The notes under the pieces were generated by a model. It did no database searches. It was not told where the DNA came from and saw only the letters and a list, made by a program, of their open reading frames with translations. Of a stretch of 64,000 bases of DNA, positions 26,847-37,300 are shown piece after piece. How positions within the stretch are numbered: position 1 is the first letter of the stretch; every line of letters starts with the position of its first letter. The position numbers were made by a program, and so were the translations under genes. The DNA is from Lactococcus garvieae (GTDB lineage: Bacteria > Bacillota > Bacilli > Lactobacillales > Streptococcaceae), in contig NZ_CP065691.1 in NCBI RefSeq assembly GCF_016027715.1, forward strand, positions 1,273,954 to 1,337,953. Reading direction: 5' to 3'.

Positions 26847-26920
26847 TGGTTCTTGCTGGACTCGAACCAGCGCTGACTCCGTTATGAGCGGAGGACTTTA
26901 ACCAGCTAAGCTAAAGAACC
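26847..26920 (-). tRNA. tRNA with CAT anticodon (Met or lysidine-Ile)
   Basis: Acceptor GGTTCTT/AAGAACC, discriminator A, anticodon stem CTCCG/CGGAG around CTCATAA (anticodon CAT), T arm GCTGGTTCGAGTCCAGC. It is elongator-type, since the first pair is G-C and no initiator features are seen. Met and Ile2 cannot be separated by eye. CCA is not encoded. Confidence 0.8.
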
Positions 26921-26921
26921 A

Positions 26922-26949
26922 AAACTCCCTTGACCTGTCAAGAGAGTTA
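26922..26949 (-). other. hairpin just 5' of the CAT tRNA
   Basis: AACTCTCTTGA / TCAAGGGAGTT with a 4-nt loop (26923-26948), followed on the minus strand by TTTT and then the tRNA. It may be a weak terminator, an attenuator or a processing structure. Confidence 0.5.
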
Positions 26950-27005
26950 TCAGGCATGTTAAAAAACAAAGGTTTATGAGGATCTTAGTTCTACCCGACT
27001 AAATG

Positions 27006-27034
27006 ATTATATCAATACATTTGAGTATTGTAAA
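27006..27034 (-). promoter_or_regulatory. promoter of the two-tRNA unit
   Basis: On the minus strand TTTACA (27029-27034), 17-bp spacer, TGATATAAT (-10 at 27006-27011). The spacer contains the palindrome CAATAC-N6-GTATTG (27013-27030). It lies after the lysin terminator, so the tRNAs do not depend on late read-through. Confidence 0.6.
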
Positions 27035-27049
27035 TCAATAACGACACAA

Positions 27050-27082
27050 AAAAACACCCGATCAATCGATCGAGTGCATTTT
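27050..27082 (-). terminator. terminator of the phage late operon
   Basis: CACTCGATC / GATCGGGTG around a 4-nt loop (27055-27076), then a T run on the minus strand, directly past the lysin stop. Confidence 0.85.
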
Positions 27083-27787
27083 TTATTTTTCACCGCCTGT
27101 CAAAGCTTCTAAGACTTGATCAACTTCACGTTGATTCACGTCCTTACCTACAATTTTTGGCTTTCCAAAGAATTGTGTAAGTATTTTTGATTGTTCCGTT
27201 GTTTCGATATAATTTTTTCCTGTTGCACTAATGATATACTGTTTCCCGTCTGGATATTGAATAAACATTTGAAGTCCTCCTAATTGAACATTGTTATTTG
27301 AACCACCACTTGTTGATGGTTTTTCTTCTTTCTTACGTACCACACCGCTAAATCCGTTATACCATGACCAACTATTTGAATCTGGCAGCTCCTGAACGTA
27401 CATAGCACCAAGAACGTTCTGCTCATAAGTAACTACGTTAACGTTTGCCACGCTTGCTATAATGCCAACATGGCCCGTAGACAAACCGTCTCGTGCAGAA
27501 ATGAAGAAAATATCTCCTGCTTTAAGTTGGCTAAAACTTGGATTATCTATCTTTTCAAAACCTATAGCTTCCCAGTTAGTTTGTGTGTAGACATTCCATG
27601 CAGTATTACAGTCTGACCCTGGCACCCATTTGGCATTGATTCCAGACATTCCATAAGCAAACTGATAAGCCTTATCTGTAAGGACAGACAGCCAATAAGA
27701 GGCAAGAGCCCCACATTGTCCTGCACTACTAGAATAACCAACCTGCTTGCCAACAAGTGGTCCTATAGTTGCTGCTACATTGTTCAT
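27083..27787 (-). CDS. phage endolysin with CHAP domain
   Basis: A 234-residue lysin. The N-terminal CHAP domain (about 1-150) has the catalytic Cys in QCGALASYW (about 24) and the His in GHVGIIA (about 109). A Ser/Gly/Asn linker leads to a C-terminal domain of about 70 residues (LGGLQMFIQYPDGKQYIIS...) that probably binds the wall. CHAP enzymes act as amidases or endopeptidases on peptidoglycan. No signal peptide, so release depends on the holin just upstream. RBS AAGGAGGAATAAC. Confidence 0.85.
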   Translation of the reverse strand: MNNVAATIGPLVGKQVGYSSSAGQCGALASYWLSVLTDKAYQFAYGMSGINAKWVPGSDCNTAWNVYTQTNWEAIGFEKIDNPSFSQLKAGDIFFISARDGLSTGHVGIIASVANVNVVTYEQNVLGAMYVQELPDSNSWSWYNGFSGVVRKKEEKPSTSGGSNNNVQLGGLQMFIQYPDGKQYIISATGKNYIETTEQSKILTQFFGKPKIVGKDVNQREVDQVLEALTGGEK

Positions 27788-27788
27788 G

Positions 27789-28001
27789 TTATTCCTCCTT
27801 TTGTTGTTTGTTATAATTTAGAGCACTTACACCTGTAACTGCCCCTAAAAAGACTGCTACAGCATTAATGGTAAGTACTGATAAATCTGTACTCTCCCAG
27901 CCATACGCTTTGCCCAGAGCCCCTACAAGTACGCTTAGAGCTGGTAATACTGTAAGAACTACCCATTTGATAATGTTATAAGCTTTATTATTTAAATTCA
28001 T
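27789..28001 (-). CDS. phage holin (Hol44/superfamily V-like)
   Basis: About 70 residues with two membrane segments (residues about 10-30 and 40-60) and a charged C-terminal tail NKQQKEE. The segment IIKWVVLTVLPALSVLVGALG matches the small holins found beside lactococcal and streptococcal CHAP lysins. I start at the ATG at 28001, 10 nt from AGGAG; a nearer ATG at 28010 leaves no spacing. It ends 1 bp before the lysin start, and its control region overlaps the end of the preceding gene. Confidence 0.75.
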   Translation of the reverse strand: MNLNNKAYNIIKWVVLTVLPALSVLVGALGKAYGWESTDLSVLTINAVAVFLGAVTGVSALNYNKQQKEE

Positions 28002-28006
28002 TTCGT

Positions 28007-28348
28007 TCATACTCCTAATAGTTTTAATGATGCTGCAATTATCGCTCCTGCAACACCTCCAATTGAAAATACTGCTTTCCAAAAATTTTGTTTATCTATA
28101 ATTTTCATTTGAAATTGACGATCGTCTGAAATATCATTCCGTTTAATCACAGCTTGTAAAATTTCTGCATTTTGTTCTGACTGACGTGTATTCTGTTCCC
28201 TCAAGAACCGATTGGACTCATCTACCCGTGTTAATCCTTCATTCATCGTTTTTTGCATTTGTAAAGTAAAGTCGTTTAAACGAGATAACTCTTTATCATG
28301 CTGTTTAAGTTTGTCTTCGTGCTGTTTAACCTGCTTTTCTAACTCCAA
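28007..28348 (-). CDS. XhlA-like holin-associated coiled-coil protein
   Basis: 113 residues: a long coiled coil (about 1-80, heptads rich in Lys, Gln and Glu) and one C-terminal membrane helix (about 90-110). This layout is that of XhlA/hemolysin-type accessory proteins that help holins. It directly precedes the holin and overlaps its upstream ATG. Confidence 0.65.
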   Translation of the reverse strand: MELEKQVKQHEDKLKQHDKELSRLNDFTLQMQKTMNEGLTRVDESNRFLREQNTRQSEQNAEILQAVIKRNDISDDRQFQMKIIDKQNFWKAVFSIGGVAGAIIAASLKLLGV

Positions 28349-28368
28349 TTCTCATTTTCCCCTTTTCA

Positions 28369-29856
28369 TTAATTTTTAGAACCGTATAACACTGCTTCAA
28401 GAGTAACTTCACCGAAGGTTCGTACTACTGTAGAGAACAACCGGAAACCGCCCGCAGTCGCAAAGTATCCAGACCAACATGGCCATGGGGCCGTTAATAT
28501 GGTAATCGCCCTATAGACATTCGCTGAACCTGTTGGTACCGCTGGTATAGTTAAAGTATCAGAATTATAAAGAGATCCAGACGCTGTGGCTATGTTAGCA
28601 CTGACCTTGAATATTTGGGTCCATCGGTAAAAGTTATCCCCTAATTTTTCCTCATACCATCCATTATTTGTAGTTACACCATAAACAGTACTGTCATCTA
28701 CTTCTAGCATTTCTACATTCAAGTTAACTGCGCTCATGTTCGGAAGTAAGACATCAAAAGTATCTTCTTTCGTCGCAGCCCCACCAATGGCTAATCCTGT
28801 ACCAGACTTATGAAAATCAAGAAGCGGTGTCGCTGTAGTAATGTTTTTAGAAACCTCTGTTGAATTGAATGCATCCGTTAGACTGACCTTAAAATTATAA
28901 GTGAGTGTAGGGTCAAAATCACCAGTCCCAACGACTGCCTTACCATCAATAACATATCGAACAAATAAGGAAGATATATCCTGTGAAGCCCACGCTGCAT
29001 CTTCTGGCAACTTATAATTCACAATCAGCGACTTATCATTCTTATCCCCAAGAGGTGTGATTGAACCCGCTGCTTCTACCAAAACATATCGGCCATGGTC
29101 GTTGTGCTCTCCATTTTCGTCACAACGGTCTAAAACAACGGTAGTCAACTGAGGTATCGTATAAGCTAAAACGTTCAGTGTATAGGAAGTAGTGAAAGTA
29201 TTTCCCCTGCTGTCTGTCACCTTACACTCTAGCTTTTGATTGCCTGATGTTTTGATATTTCCAAAGAGTATATCACTATCCACAGAGCTGAAGTTTTTGA
29301 ACATACCATCAAAGGTGACTGTCCCAGTTTTTAATGTTGCCCCGTATTTTCCTGTAAACTCAGGCGTTGCTTTCACAGAACTATAGATTTGAATGAAAGC
29401 TCCAAACTTTTCTGCGAGTCCCGGTGTTGCTTCTTCATAAGTCAGTGCACAAGTCGGTGCATACAAAGCGTTTGTAAAATAAATCGTCAAGTTTTGAACA
29501 TAATCAAAATATGTCGTTGTATCTCCCATATCGGATTGAGTGACCTGTTTATAATGAGCAATCACTCGAAGATTTGCATAATTAATTGATGGATAGCTCT
29601 TTGCTAAATCCAAAGGAATTTGATAAGATCCTGTAACACTGACTTGGTCATCCGCAACTTTAATAGGAAGGTCTTGTAAAACCGTTCCTGCTGCATTGAC
29701 TAATGTTACTGTCTCGACACTCACTTTTACACGAGGTGTGGACATAGAACCGCCACCGTCTGTGGTATAAGTCAAGGTGTCATTACTCGTAACTCCTGAT
29801 AAAGTGAAACTTGATTTATTTAGTTTTAGTGATCCTGCAGTTGATCCTCCTGCCAT
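28369..29856 (-). CDS. baseplate / receptor-binding tail protein (DUF859-like)
   Basis: A 495-residue beta-rich protein. The C-terminal third contains LLDFHKSGTGLAIGGAA, typical of DUF859-type minor structural proteins of Gram-positive siphophages. Repeated beta modules lie before it. As the last tail gene before the lysis cassette, it is the best candidate for the host-recognition protein. It follows the Tal-like gene by 2 bp. The receptor, probably a cell-wall polysaccharide, is not predictable. Confidence 0.65.
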   Translation of the reverse strand: MAGGSTAGSLKLNKSSFTLSGVTSNDTLTYTTDGGGSMSTPRVKVSVETVTLVNAAGTVLQDLPIKVADDQVSVTGSYQIPLDLAKSYPSINYANLRVIAHYKQVTQSDMGDTTTYFDYVQNLTIYFTNALYAPTCALTYEEATPGLAEKFGAFIQIYSSVKATPEFTGKYGATLKTGTVTFDGMFKNFSSVDSDILFGNIKTSGNQKLECKVTDSRGNTFTTSYTLNVLAYTIPQLTTVVLDRCDENGEHNDHGRYVLVEAAGSITPLGDKNDKSLIVNYKLPEDAAWASQDISSLFVRYVIDGKAVVGTGDFDPTLTYNFKVSLTDAFNSTEVSKNITTATPLLDFHKSGTGLAIGGAATKEDTFDVLLPNMSAVNLNVEMLEVDDSTVYGVTTNNGWYEEKLGDNFYRWTQIFKVSANIATASGSLYNSDTLTIPAVPTGSANVYRAITILTAPWPCWSGYFATAGGFRLFSTVVRTFGEVTLEAVLYGSKN

Positions 29857-29858
29857 AT

Positions 29859-32618
29859 TTACCCCACTTTCATAAAGCTTAGATTGCCATTAGTTTGCGG
29901 AATGAATTCAAAGTTCCCAAGTTTCAGGAATTCGCCAATCTCCGCATTGTTAATTGTTAATTTATTATTGCTCATTACTGCAACGGGATACCCCGCTTGG
30001 TCAAAGACAAGTTGCGTTGGACTTAAGATAAGTTGGATGGGGCTACTTGACTGTCCCAGAGTAATTCCTGTCGCATCGAACTTGATAAAGCTACTTTCAA
30101 CCTCAAATTCATCCTCTGTAAGATTTCCACCTACATCCATAAATTTCGACATGTTATCAAATCCCATTTGAAAAGAATCTGCAGTTTGTTCAAACGTGGT
30201 TTGTAATTGATGAAACTCATCATTTGAAGTGTAATTCTCACCCACGGTTTGTAAGATTCCATCCTTTGTTTGCTCAATTTTTGAGTAAACAGCATTTAAA
30301 TCAATTTGATTTCCAATAGAGTAGAAAGGTCTTGATTCACTTCCATCTGAGAATTGAATAATCATCCGTGTCCATAGATATTCACCCTCTGGCACCGTTG
30401 GGATTTCACTGACCCATTCTGCACCGTCATCTGGAAATTCTGTCGCACTTGGCCATGAAGCATAATCAATTTTTTGTCCTGTAACTGTTACAGGGTCACC
30501 ATCTGGTCCAGGAGGACCAGGTTTCCCACCTGTTGCTGTCGCAAAGTTCTGTGTCTTATAAACATGTGCGATTTGCCCCGCAATATTTACTTTTATCGCA
30601 AATTCAATAAAAGCTGTACGTCCAACACCATCTGGAATCTCACTAATATTCGCAAAGGCGACTTGATGTGTGTCTGTTAAAATTGTGGATACTCCAACTT
30701 TACAATTTGTGGCAGTGGCTGTCACTTGAAACTCATTAGGACCTAGAGTTGCACTACTTGCCCGAGGAGTTAGATAACCGCCTGAGCCAGATATTACTGT
30801 GAAACTATTCCCTGAGTTCGCATAGGACAATACTTTCCCTTCATTGTCTGCCGGAAGAGTAACGCTGCTTGAGGTCATATTGACTGCCCAGGCATCGTCT
30901 CCTGGCTTACCGTCTTCTCCTTTGCCATAAGTCCCCGCAAGAACTGTGACATCACTTGTAAGAGGTTCTTTATTATAGGTCGTCCTGGTCATTTGCCAGA
31001 GGTACGGATGTTCTTTGTCTGGGAAAGGAGTATCTGGAATCCATGTACTATCTTCCCAAGGATCCAGAGGAGCGGTCTCACTATTTGTAATTTGGTATTT
31101 CTGTTCTACTGAAACAATTGAACGGCCATCAACTCCGTCAAGACCATCGGATACATCTGTAATAGTCAATCCTAGACTTTTGAAGACCTTCTCACCAACT
31201 GTAGCTTCATAGTAATAAACCGAAGTTCCATCAATGTCTTCTGCGTTCACTGTCCAACTTGTTTCTGTACCTAAAACAATCGCCTCTCCATCCTTGTACC
31301 ATTGGATAGCATCTGCTTCACTCTCAGTGATTGCTTGACCAAAGAAGATATGAGCAGACAGTGTCGTTTGGCCTGCAGAATTTTTAAAGACTGTACCATT
31401 ATCAGTATAAATTTCTAAGCGATAGGGTGTATTTTGATTAATGAGATCATTCATACGATCGATTAAATCATCAGAAATACGGCTCTTTAATTTAACAAAA
31501 TTCGAAAAAGTCAACTTATCATTCAAGGGATTTGAAAAGGAAATCTCTTGTTCAGAAACTCTAGTGGAAAGAATTAAACCACCTTCATCTTTATCAAAAT
31601 TTGAATCATAAGTAATCACCGTATCACCAATATTCAAGCGCTTATCATTCCCTAGCTCACTTCTAACAGCTGTACTTGTAGCTTCAACCTCATATGTAAC
31701 CTTTGGATAAGCATTTTCTTTTAATTGAGTCAGTGCATAGTCCCACAAATGTTCAATCGACTTAGCTTCAATCTTAAAATCTTTTCTGATCCATTGGTCT
31801 GATGTGCCCGATTTGATTTGAGAAGGAAATAGATCCCTTGAAATAGGTGCATAAGCAGTTGTTTCATTGAGTTTTTTATAAAATTCAATATTACCATCGC
31901 TATTTTTAATAGTTTTCTCAAGGTTATTCCACTTATACTTACCTTTAGAATCCGTCACAGTTATTGCATTAAACAAGCCTGTCTTATCTTCTGTACGAGA
32001 TACACCCTTTATGTTTTGACCATAATATAAAGTGACATCTTCCCTGACTTCTCCCACACCGCCTTCTGGGTAGATATTAAGAGTTAGCTCATTTAATGTA
32101 CCGTTATTCTTGAGTGAGGTGATAAATTCAAATTCACCACCCCATGCTTGAATAATTGCAATCAAGCGAGCAAGCTTTGTCTCTCCTTGCTCAAAAGTTA
32201 GAATCTTTGTATCTGTAAACGGATTGTTTCCAATCGCAATTACATTTGACGAAAGACCTGCGGCATTCCAAATATACCAGTCCAATGTGTGAGCGACTGT
32301 ATTTTTGAAAGGATCAAGTTGCTCACTGATTAGTTCAAGATTAAGGTTATCTCCTTGAACCTCAAGAACATAATCATCTTCTTTTTTAATCATGACAACA
32401 AATAAATAATCTGTATCTTCATAGGTAAATGAGACATATCCCTGGGAAGTAATCAATGAAGCATCCGGATGATTTTTCCTGACTTTAAAATCAAAGGTAG
32501 AAGACCCTTCAGCTAAATATCTGTGCCAATTGTCATCAAAGTAGTGGAGCGCATCAGGTAAATCATTATTCATATAAGCTACTCGTTCCATCGAAGAGTC
32601 ATGAATACTAATTTGCAT
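29859..32618 (-). CDS. tail-associated protein (prophage endopeptidase tail, Tal-like)
   Basis: About 919 residues. The N-terminal 370 match the gp27/Tal fold (MQISIHDSSMERVAYMNND, later YNLYKYRF-free DTVITYDSNFDKDEGG), which caps the tail tube. Ig-like and coiled-coil segments follow, with a collagen-like GPPGPDGD near 710. No clear lytic domain. The start is the ATG at 32618, which overlaps the Dit stop by one base (TAATG); AGAGAGG lies 8 nt before it. It probably forms the central fibre below Dit. Confidence 0.7.
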   Translation of the reverse strand: MQISIHDSSMERVAYMNNDLPDALHYFDDNWHRYLAEGSSTFDFKVRKNHPDASLITSQGYVSFTYEDTDYLFVVMIKKEDDYVLEVQGDNLNLELISEQLDPFKNTVAHTLDWYIWNAAGLSSNVIAIGNNPFTDTKILTFEQGETKLARLIAIIQAWGGEFEFITSLKNNGTLNELTLNIYPEGGVGEVREDVTLYYGQNIKGVSRTEDKTGLFNAITVTDSKGKYKWNNLEKTIKNSDGNIEFYKKLNETTAYAPISRDLFPSQIKSGTSDQWIRKDFKIEAKSIEHLWDYALTQLKENAYPKVTYEVEATSTAVRSELGNDKRLNIGDTVITYDSNFDKDEGGLILSTRVSEQEISFSNPLNDKLTFSNFVKLKSRISDDLIDRMNDLINQNTPYRLEIYTDNGTVFKNSAGQTTLSAHIFFGQAITESEADAIQWYKDGEAIVLGTETSWTVNAEDIDGTSVYYYEATVGEKVFKSLGLTITDVSDGLDGVDGRSIVSVEQKYQITNSETAPLDPWEDSTWIPDTPFPDKEHPYLWQMTRTTYNKEPLTSDVTVLAGTYGKGEDGKPGDDAWAVNMTSSSVTLPADNEGKVLSYANSGNSFTVISGSGGYLTPRASSATLGPNEFQVTATATNCKVGVSTILTDTHQVAFANISEIPDGVGRTAFIEFAIKVNIAGQIAHVYKTQNFATATGGKPGPPGPDGDPVTVTGQKIDYASWPSATEFPDDGAEWVSEIPTVPEGEYLWTRMIIQFSDGSESRPFYSIGNQIDLNAVYSKIEQTKDGILQTVGENYTSNDEFHQLQTTFEQTADSFQMGFDNMSKFMDVGGNLTEDEFEVESSFIKFDATGITLGQSSSPIQLILSPTQLVFDQAGYPVAVMSNNKLTINNAEIGEFLKLGNFEFIPQTNGNLSFMKVG

Positions 32619-34306
32619 TATAGGAACCTCTCTTTCCAACTTATTTCAATATCTGGTAATGTTGTCATTTCATCAGAGAAAAACAAATCAAAGCTACTTT
32701 CTCCAGGAGGAATTGAAAAGAATTCTGACCCTGTTATTAACTCATCATTACCTGGAATAGAGCCATCTTTTTTAAAGACTTTAGCACTGCCCATATCTAC
32801 CAGAAGAACTTCTCCTTCACCATAATGGTGAGGATTGGCCGGTATAATCGTTTCGACGTCAGTTGTTTCATCAAAATACATGGCAACATCATCTTTTCTG
32901 AAACTCAATCCACGCAAAACAATGTTTGACATGAAATGATTTGTACTAATGGTTCTTCCTTTAAGCTGGCCAATATACACATAGATATGTGAAACTTTGG
33001 CACTGTCTAACTCTGGAACAGTTAAAGATTGACTCGTATCTGTCAGTGACCACTTAAATTTACCACCGGCGCTTTTGGTGATAGTTACTCCACCTTTTGA
33101 GGAGTTGAAATTTTTATTTTTATTGTTTGGCTTTTGATTTGATTCTGCATTATTTGCTGGAAACTTAAAGTTATGAAACGTACGCTGGGTATTTCCACCA
33201 ATATAATATTGTGCATTAGCAGTATTTCCTTTTGAATCATCTTTATAAATACCAAAACCACAAATCAACTTGTTAGCACTTGTCATATAAAGTACTTGTA
33301 ATAGACCAGTTTGACCCATTTTTCCTGCCCAGGCTAAAATATTCATATAAGAACTGAAGAACCGCGCACCGGATTCTTTGTTTTCATCAGCTGGAATCGT
33401 AAACTTTTTCAATCCCCCCATAGTCAGATATGAACCATAAACCGGTGGACTCCCCAAAGCAGTTAGTCGCAAACCATCATTTTTAAAAGCGATGGTCCCA
33501 TCTGTTTCCAGTTTTTCGTTTTGAGGGTTGGTATCCTTGGAATTCGCAAAATCTTTAAAGTTTGTGTTGTTCCCTCTTTTTTCATTCAAGAGCCACGCAC
33601 TTTTATATTTCACTTTTTCGGTGGTTTTATTATTGATTAGTATTTCTTCAATACTTCCCAATTGAACCACTGATTCTGGACTAACCAATCCCACAAAACC
33701 ATTGTCTGAAGTATGGGTAACTTTTACTTGAGGATAAGTCTCAAGTGTCCCTTGGTTATTTACATTGACTGTAACAGAACCGTCTTCATTGGCTACAATA
33801 GAGCCATTTACCCCTCCAGAATTTGTTGCATTTAGAACTTTAGTATCTACACTTTTGGGATGGACATCATCACAGAAAAATGTGAAGGTATTTGTTCCTC
33901 GTACTTGTCCAGGTTCAGGACTATCCATTGCAGCTAAAGTCCCAACATAAACAAGATTAGGCTCATCATCAAACTTAATCTGTCTATGATTCCCTACTAA
34001 AAATCCTTTGAGTTTCCGATAAGCTGTCGCAAATTCGGCTGCTGTCTGAGTTTCAATTTTAAATTTAATCGTTAACTCACGCCCCGGCAGTCGTTTATTG
34101 ATTAATGCTTCTCCGTCTACCCCATATATACTGTCTGCCTTATATAAATCATAGGTTAGTTCTTCTCGACCTATAACTTGCAATGTACGATATTTTATTT
34201 CGGATAATTCATTTTCGGGATAAAGTCCATCAATAGAAAATGCCTCACTTGACATACTCTCTTTATGATCAGACAAATCTGTAGTGTCTCTAAATTCATA
34301 AGACAT
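32618..34306 (-). CDS. distal tail protein Dit with large insertion
   Basis: A 562-residue protein. The first 140 residues fit the siphovirus tail (Sipho_tail) N-terminal belt domain of Dit: GREELTYDLYKADSIYGVDGE, LPGRELTIKFKI, FATAYRKLKGFLVG. Classical Dits have about 250 residues. Here about 300 extra residues lie before the conserved end (PDIEISWKERFL), including a beta-rich lectin-like stretch (about 260-460). Dits enlarged by carbohydrate-binding modules are known in lactobacillus and lactococcus phages and aid host binding. One-base overlaps on both sides. Confidence 0.75.
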   Translation of the reverse strand: MSYEFRDTTDLSDHKESMSSEAFSIDGLYPENELSEIKYRTLQVIGREELTYDLYKADSIYGVDGEALINKRLPGRELTIKFKIETQTAAEFATAYRKLKGFLVGNHRQIKFDDEPNLVYVGTLAAMDSPEPGQVRGTNTFTFFCDDVHPKSVDTKVLNATNSGGVNGSIVANEDGSVTVNVNNQGTLETYPQVKVTHTSDNGFVGLVSPESVVQLGSIEEILINNKTTEKVKYKSAWLLNEKRGNNTNFKDFANSKDTNPQNEKLETDGTIAFKNDGLRLTALGSPPVYGSYLTMGGLKKFTIPADENKESGARFFSSYMNILAWAGKMGQTGLLQVLYMTSANKLICGFGIYKDDSKGNTANAQYYIGGNTQRTFHNFKFPANNAESNQKPNNKNKNFNSSKGGVTITKSAGGKFKWSLTDTSQSLTVPELDSAKVSHIYVYIGQLKGRTISTNHFMSNIVLRGLSFRKDDVAMYFDETTDVETIIPANPHHYGEGEVLLVDMGSAKVFKKDGSIPGNDELITGSEFFSIPPGESSFDLFFSDEMTTLPDIEISWKERFL

Positions 34307-37300
34307 TAAATTTTCCCTCCTAAACGTCTATGACGTGCATCTTCTGCATCGTTTTTTTGTTTTACGTATCTTGCGGTACCATACCCAACTTCTTTTCCAT
34401 CAAGAGTTGAGATTACTTCTGCAGTCACGTAGATTGGTTGATTGTAACTATAATTAGCATTGAGCTTACTTTCAAATCTAGCTCTTGAATCCCGAGCAAA
34501 GTTAGACAACGAAGATAAATCTGGAGTAACAGCATCTAACATCTTTGTGCTAACTGTTTGAAGTTTTGGAAGCACTGCTGTAGCAGCACTTAGTGTTTTG
34601 TTAGTAAGCTGTTTAGTAGCTCCTACAACTGTTGCTGTGCTCTTACTTATACCAACTGCAACCCCTGCGCCAATATACCAACCGACTTCATCACGGAACA
34701 AACGAGATGGTGAATGAATTTTGGCTTTAGCTTGAGCTGCCCTATTTGCTTCCGCAACTAACGCATCTGCAGCAGCTCTTACTTGTCCAAGGGCGCTATA
34801 CATACCAGATGCCAATCCAGCACCAATCATGGCTCCAACAGATTGAAATTGTCCGGCACTAGAAGCACCGGCTCCTCTAACTGCAGAAATTAAACTTCTG
34901 ATTGCAGATGTCGCCCTTCCTGTAGACGAAGAAATTCCTGAAACAAATCCTTGAGTAATTTTTGAAGCCCATTCATTACCTACTGGTGAAAAGTTTCCAC
35001 CCATTCCTTTTAAAGAAGAAATAAGACTGTTCACTGCTGCAGCGTACTGAGCAGCTTTGCCAGCGATATCAGCACTGAAGTTAATACCTGATAGCTTGTC
35101 TAATCCTTTTTGGATATTATCCACGTTTGCTTGTATAGCTGTTGAAGCTGCCGGAATATTATTCATTGCTGAAACCATTGTTTTTAGAGACTGAAATGCC
35201 GTAGTTCCACTAGTAAATGTAGTTTCCATGGTACCTAGTTTAGATAAACCTGTTTGCATTGCATCCCAAACACCATTATTAAGCACAGACTTTATTGTGT
35301 TAAGGCTTGCTGAAATTGCCTCACCATTAATCACAACACCACTAAAAGCTTGGAGACTACGAGCAATTGTTGTAATGCTAGAAATGACAGGTTCAAGACC
35401 TGTTATGGAATCTTTAAGTCCAGACGCCATTGGTGAAATAACCAAAGTAGCAATTTTATTTACAGCTGCCTTAATCTGATCAATTTTAGGCCCTATAGCT
35501 GATAAATCAGGAATATTGGCGATAGTACCCATTGAAGTAGCGATCTCTCCTAACGGTGTCACTGTCTTCTTAACATTATCCAAAGTCTGTGTTAAGTTCT
35601 CTGGTGGTGCAGGAACTGTGAACTTAGATAATTGAGTAATAGTAGTTTTTATTTGGTTCAATTTACCACTAATATCAACAATATTAGTACTAGCTAACTT
35701 TTGGACAAATCCTGATAATTCATTGATAGCACTGATAATTTTGTTATATGACGATAAATTAGAAGTATCCCCTGTGTAAGATTCAATTTTAAAGTCATGT
35801 AGCTTCGTAAATACATTTTTTATTGCTTTAAATTTTGTATCGATAACACCACTATCAATGGTTGGTAAGTTTGCAATTTTATTAGTCAAATCTGCAACTT
35901 TTGTAAAAGAGTTGACCAAGTTTGAAGTATCCATTTTTCCAAAAAGTGAATTCAAACTATCAAATATTGATGAGTCAAAATTTTCTTTTGAAAAACTTCG
36001 GATTTTTTCAAACACATCTTTTATCGTTTTGAATTTAGCATCAAGACTTGATGCATCTACAGTTTCCATAGAGGAAATTTTCTTTACAAGATCCGTCACT
36101 TTCTGAAATGATGCAACAAGATTTGAAGTATCAAGTTTTCCAAACCATGAATTAATAGCCGCGTCAATACTTGTTCCTCCAGTAGAGTTTGACTGAGTAA
36201 TTTTATTTAATTCATTTCTAACATCAGCTAGCATCTTGAACTTAGACTGCAAGACCGATGAATCAATACTTGGCATTTTGCTAACTTCTTGAACAAAATC
36301 AGAAACTTTTTTAAAAGTTCCAATAATATTTCCTGTAGATAAATTTGCAAAAGCCGTACTGAATACTGCTCCAATATTACCAACATTACCAACTTTGAAT
36401 GATGCCAATGCATTAGCAATATCTTGAACTTGCTTCAACTTTGGCTTAATAACATTAGCTTCCGGAATGTTCATGGAGTCAAGTTCTGTTGCAAATTTAG
36501 AAATCTTGGTAATTGTAGCGGAAATAGCTGTAAAACTAATTGCTCCTAGCACAGCAAATGGTGCTGACAAACCACCTATAATTCCTGCAAAACTTCCTAC
36601 TGCTGAAAGACCTGCCATAGCTCCTAAAAGTTCAACTAGCTTCTTGGAGAAGTTTTTATCAAATTTAATATTGTTTACTGTTTTAATTGCAGAATCTGAA
36701 CTCTTTGCAAATGATTCTAAACCTTTCCCAACCAATCCCATTGTTTCAGCTAAACCAACAAACACACCGGCACCGATAGCCAAAGCTGTTGCAATAGGTG
36801 GAAAGAGTTGAATAGCTCCCCCTATAACCCCCATAGAAACTGCAGCAGCAAGAAGGAATGTTCCCATTTGTGCTAAATTCTTACCAAGTTGCCCCCAAGA
36901 TACTCGAATATTTGCCATATCTTTGAAAGCTGAGGCAACCAATTTCATTGATCCACCAATAGCAACAATAATACCTACACTTTTAGCAATTCCAGTCCAA
37001 CCAGAAAGTTTTGAAGTTGCTGGAGCCGTTGGAATATCTGCAAGGGCTTTAGTCCCTTTGCCTCCTTGAACTGACGATAAACCTTTCAAAGCTGAAGTAA
37101 GGGTTTTGATAACACCAACTGTTTTAGCTACACCATTGTAGACAGCCAACCCTTTTTGGAAGGCCATTGATCCCACTTTAAAAGCAATCATTGCAGTTGC
37201 TGCTGCTTTTAAAGCTCCCACAACTTGGTTAATTTGTCCTGGAGACATTTTTGCAATGGCGTTAGCAACTGATTCAATCACGCCTGCAGCTTTAGAAGTT

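Noticed and set aside
26337-27050. Left prophage attachment core
   Set aside because: The matching right end is outside the window, so no core can be shown; tRNA 3' ends here are only candidates.
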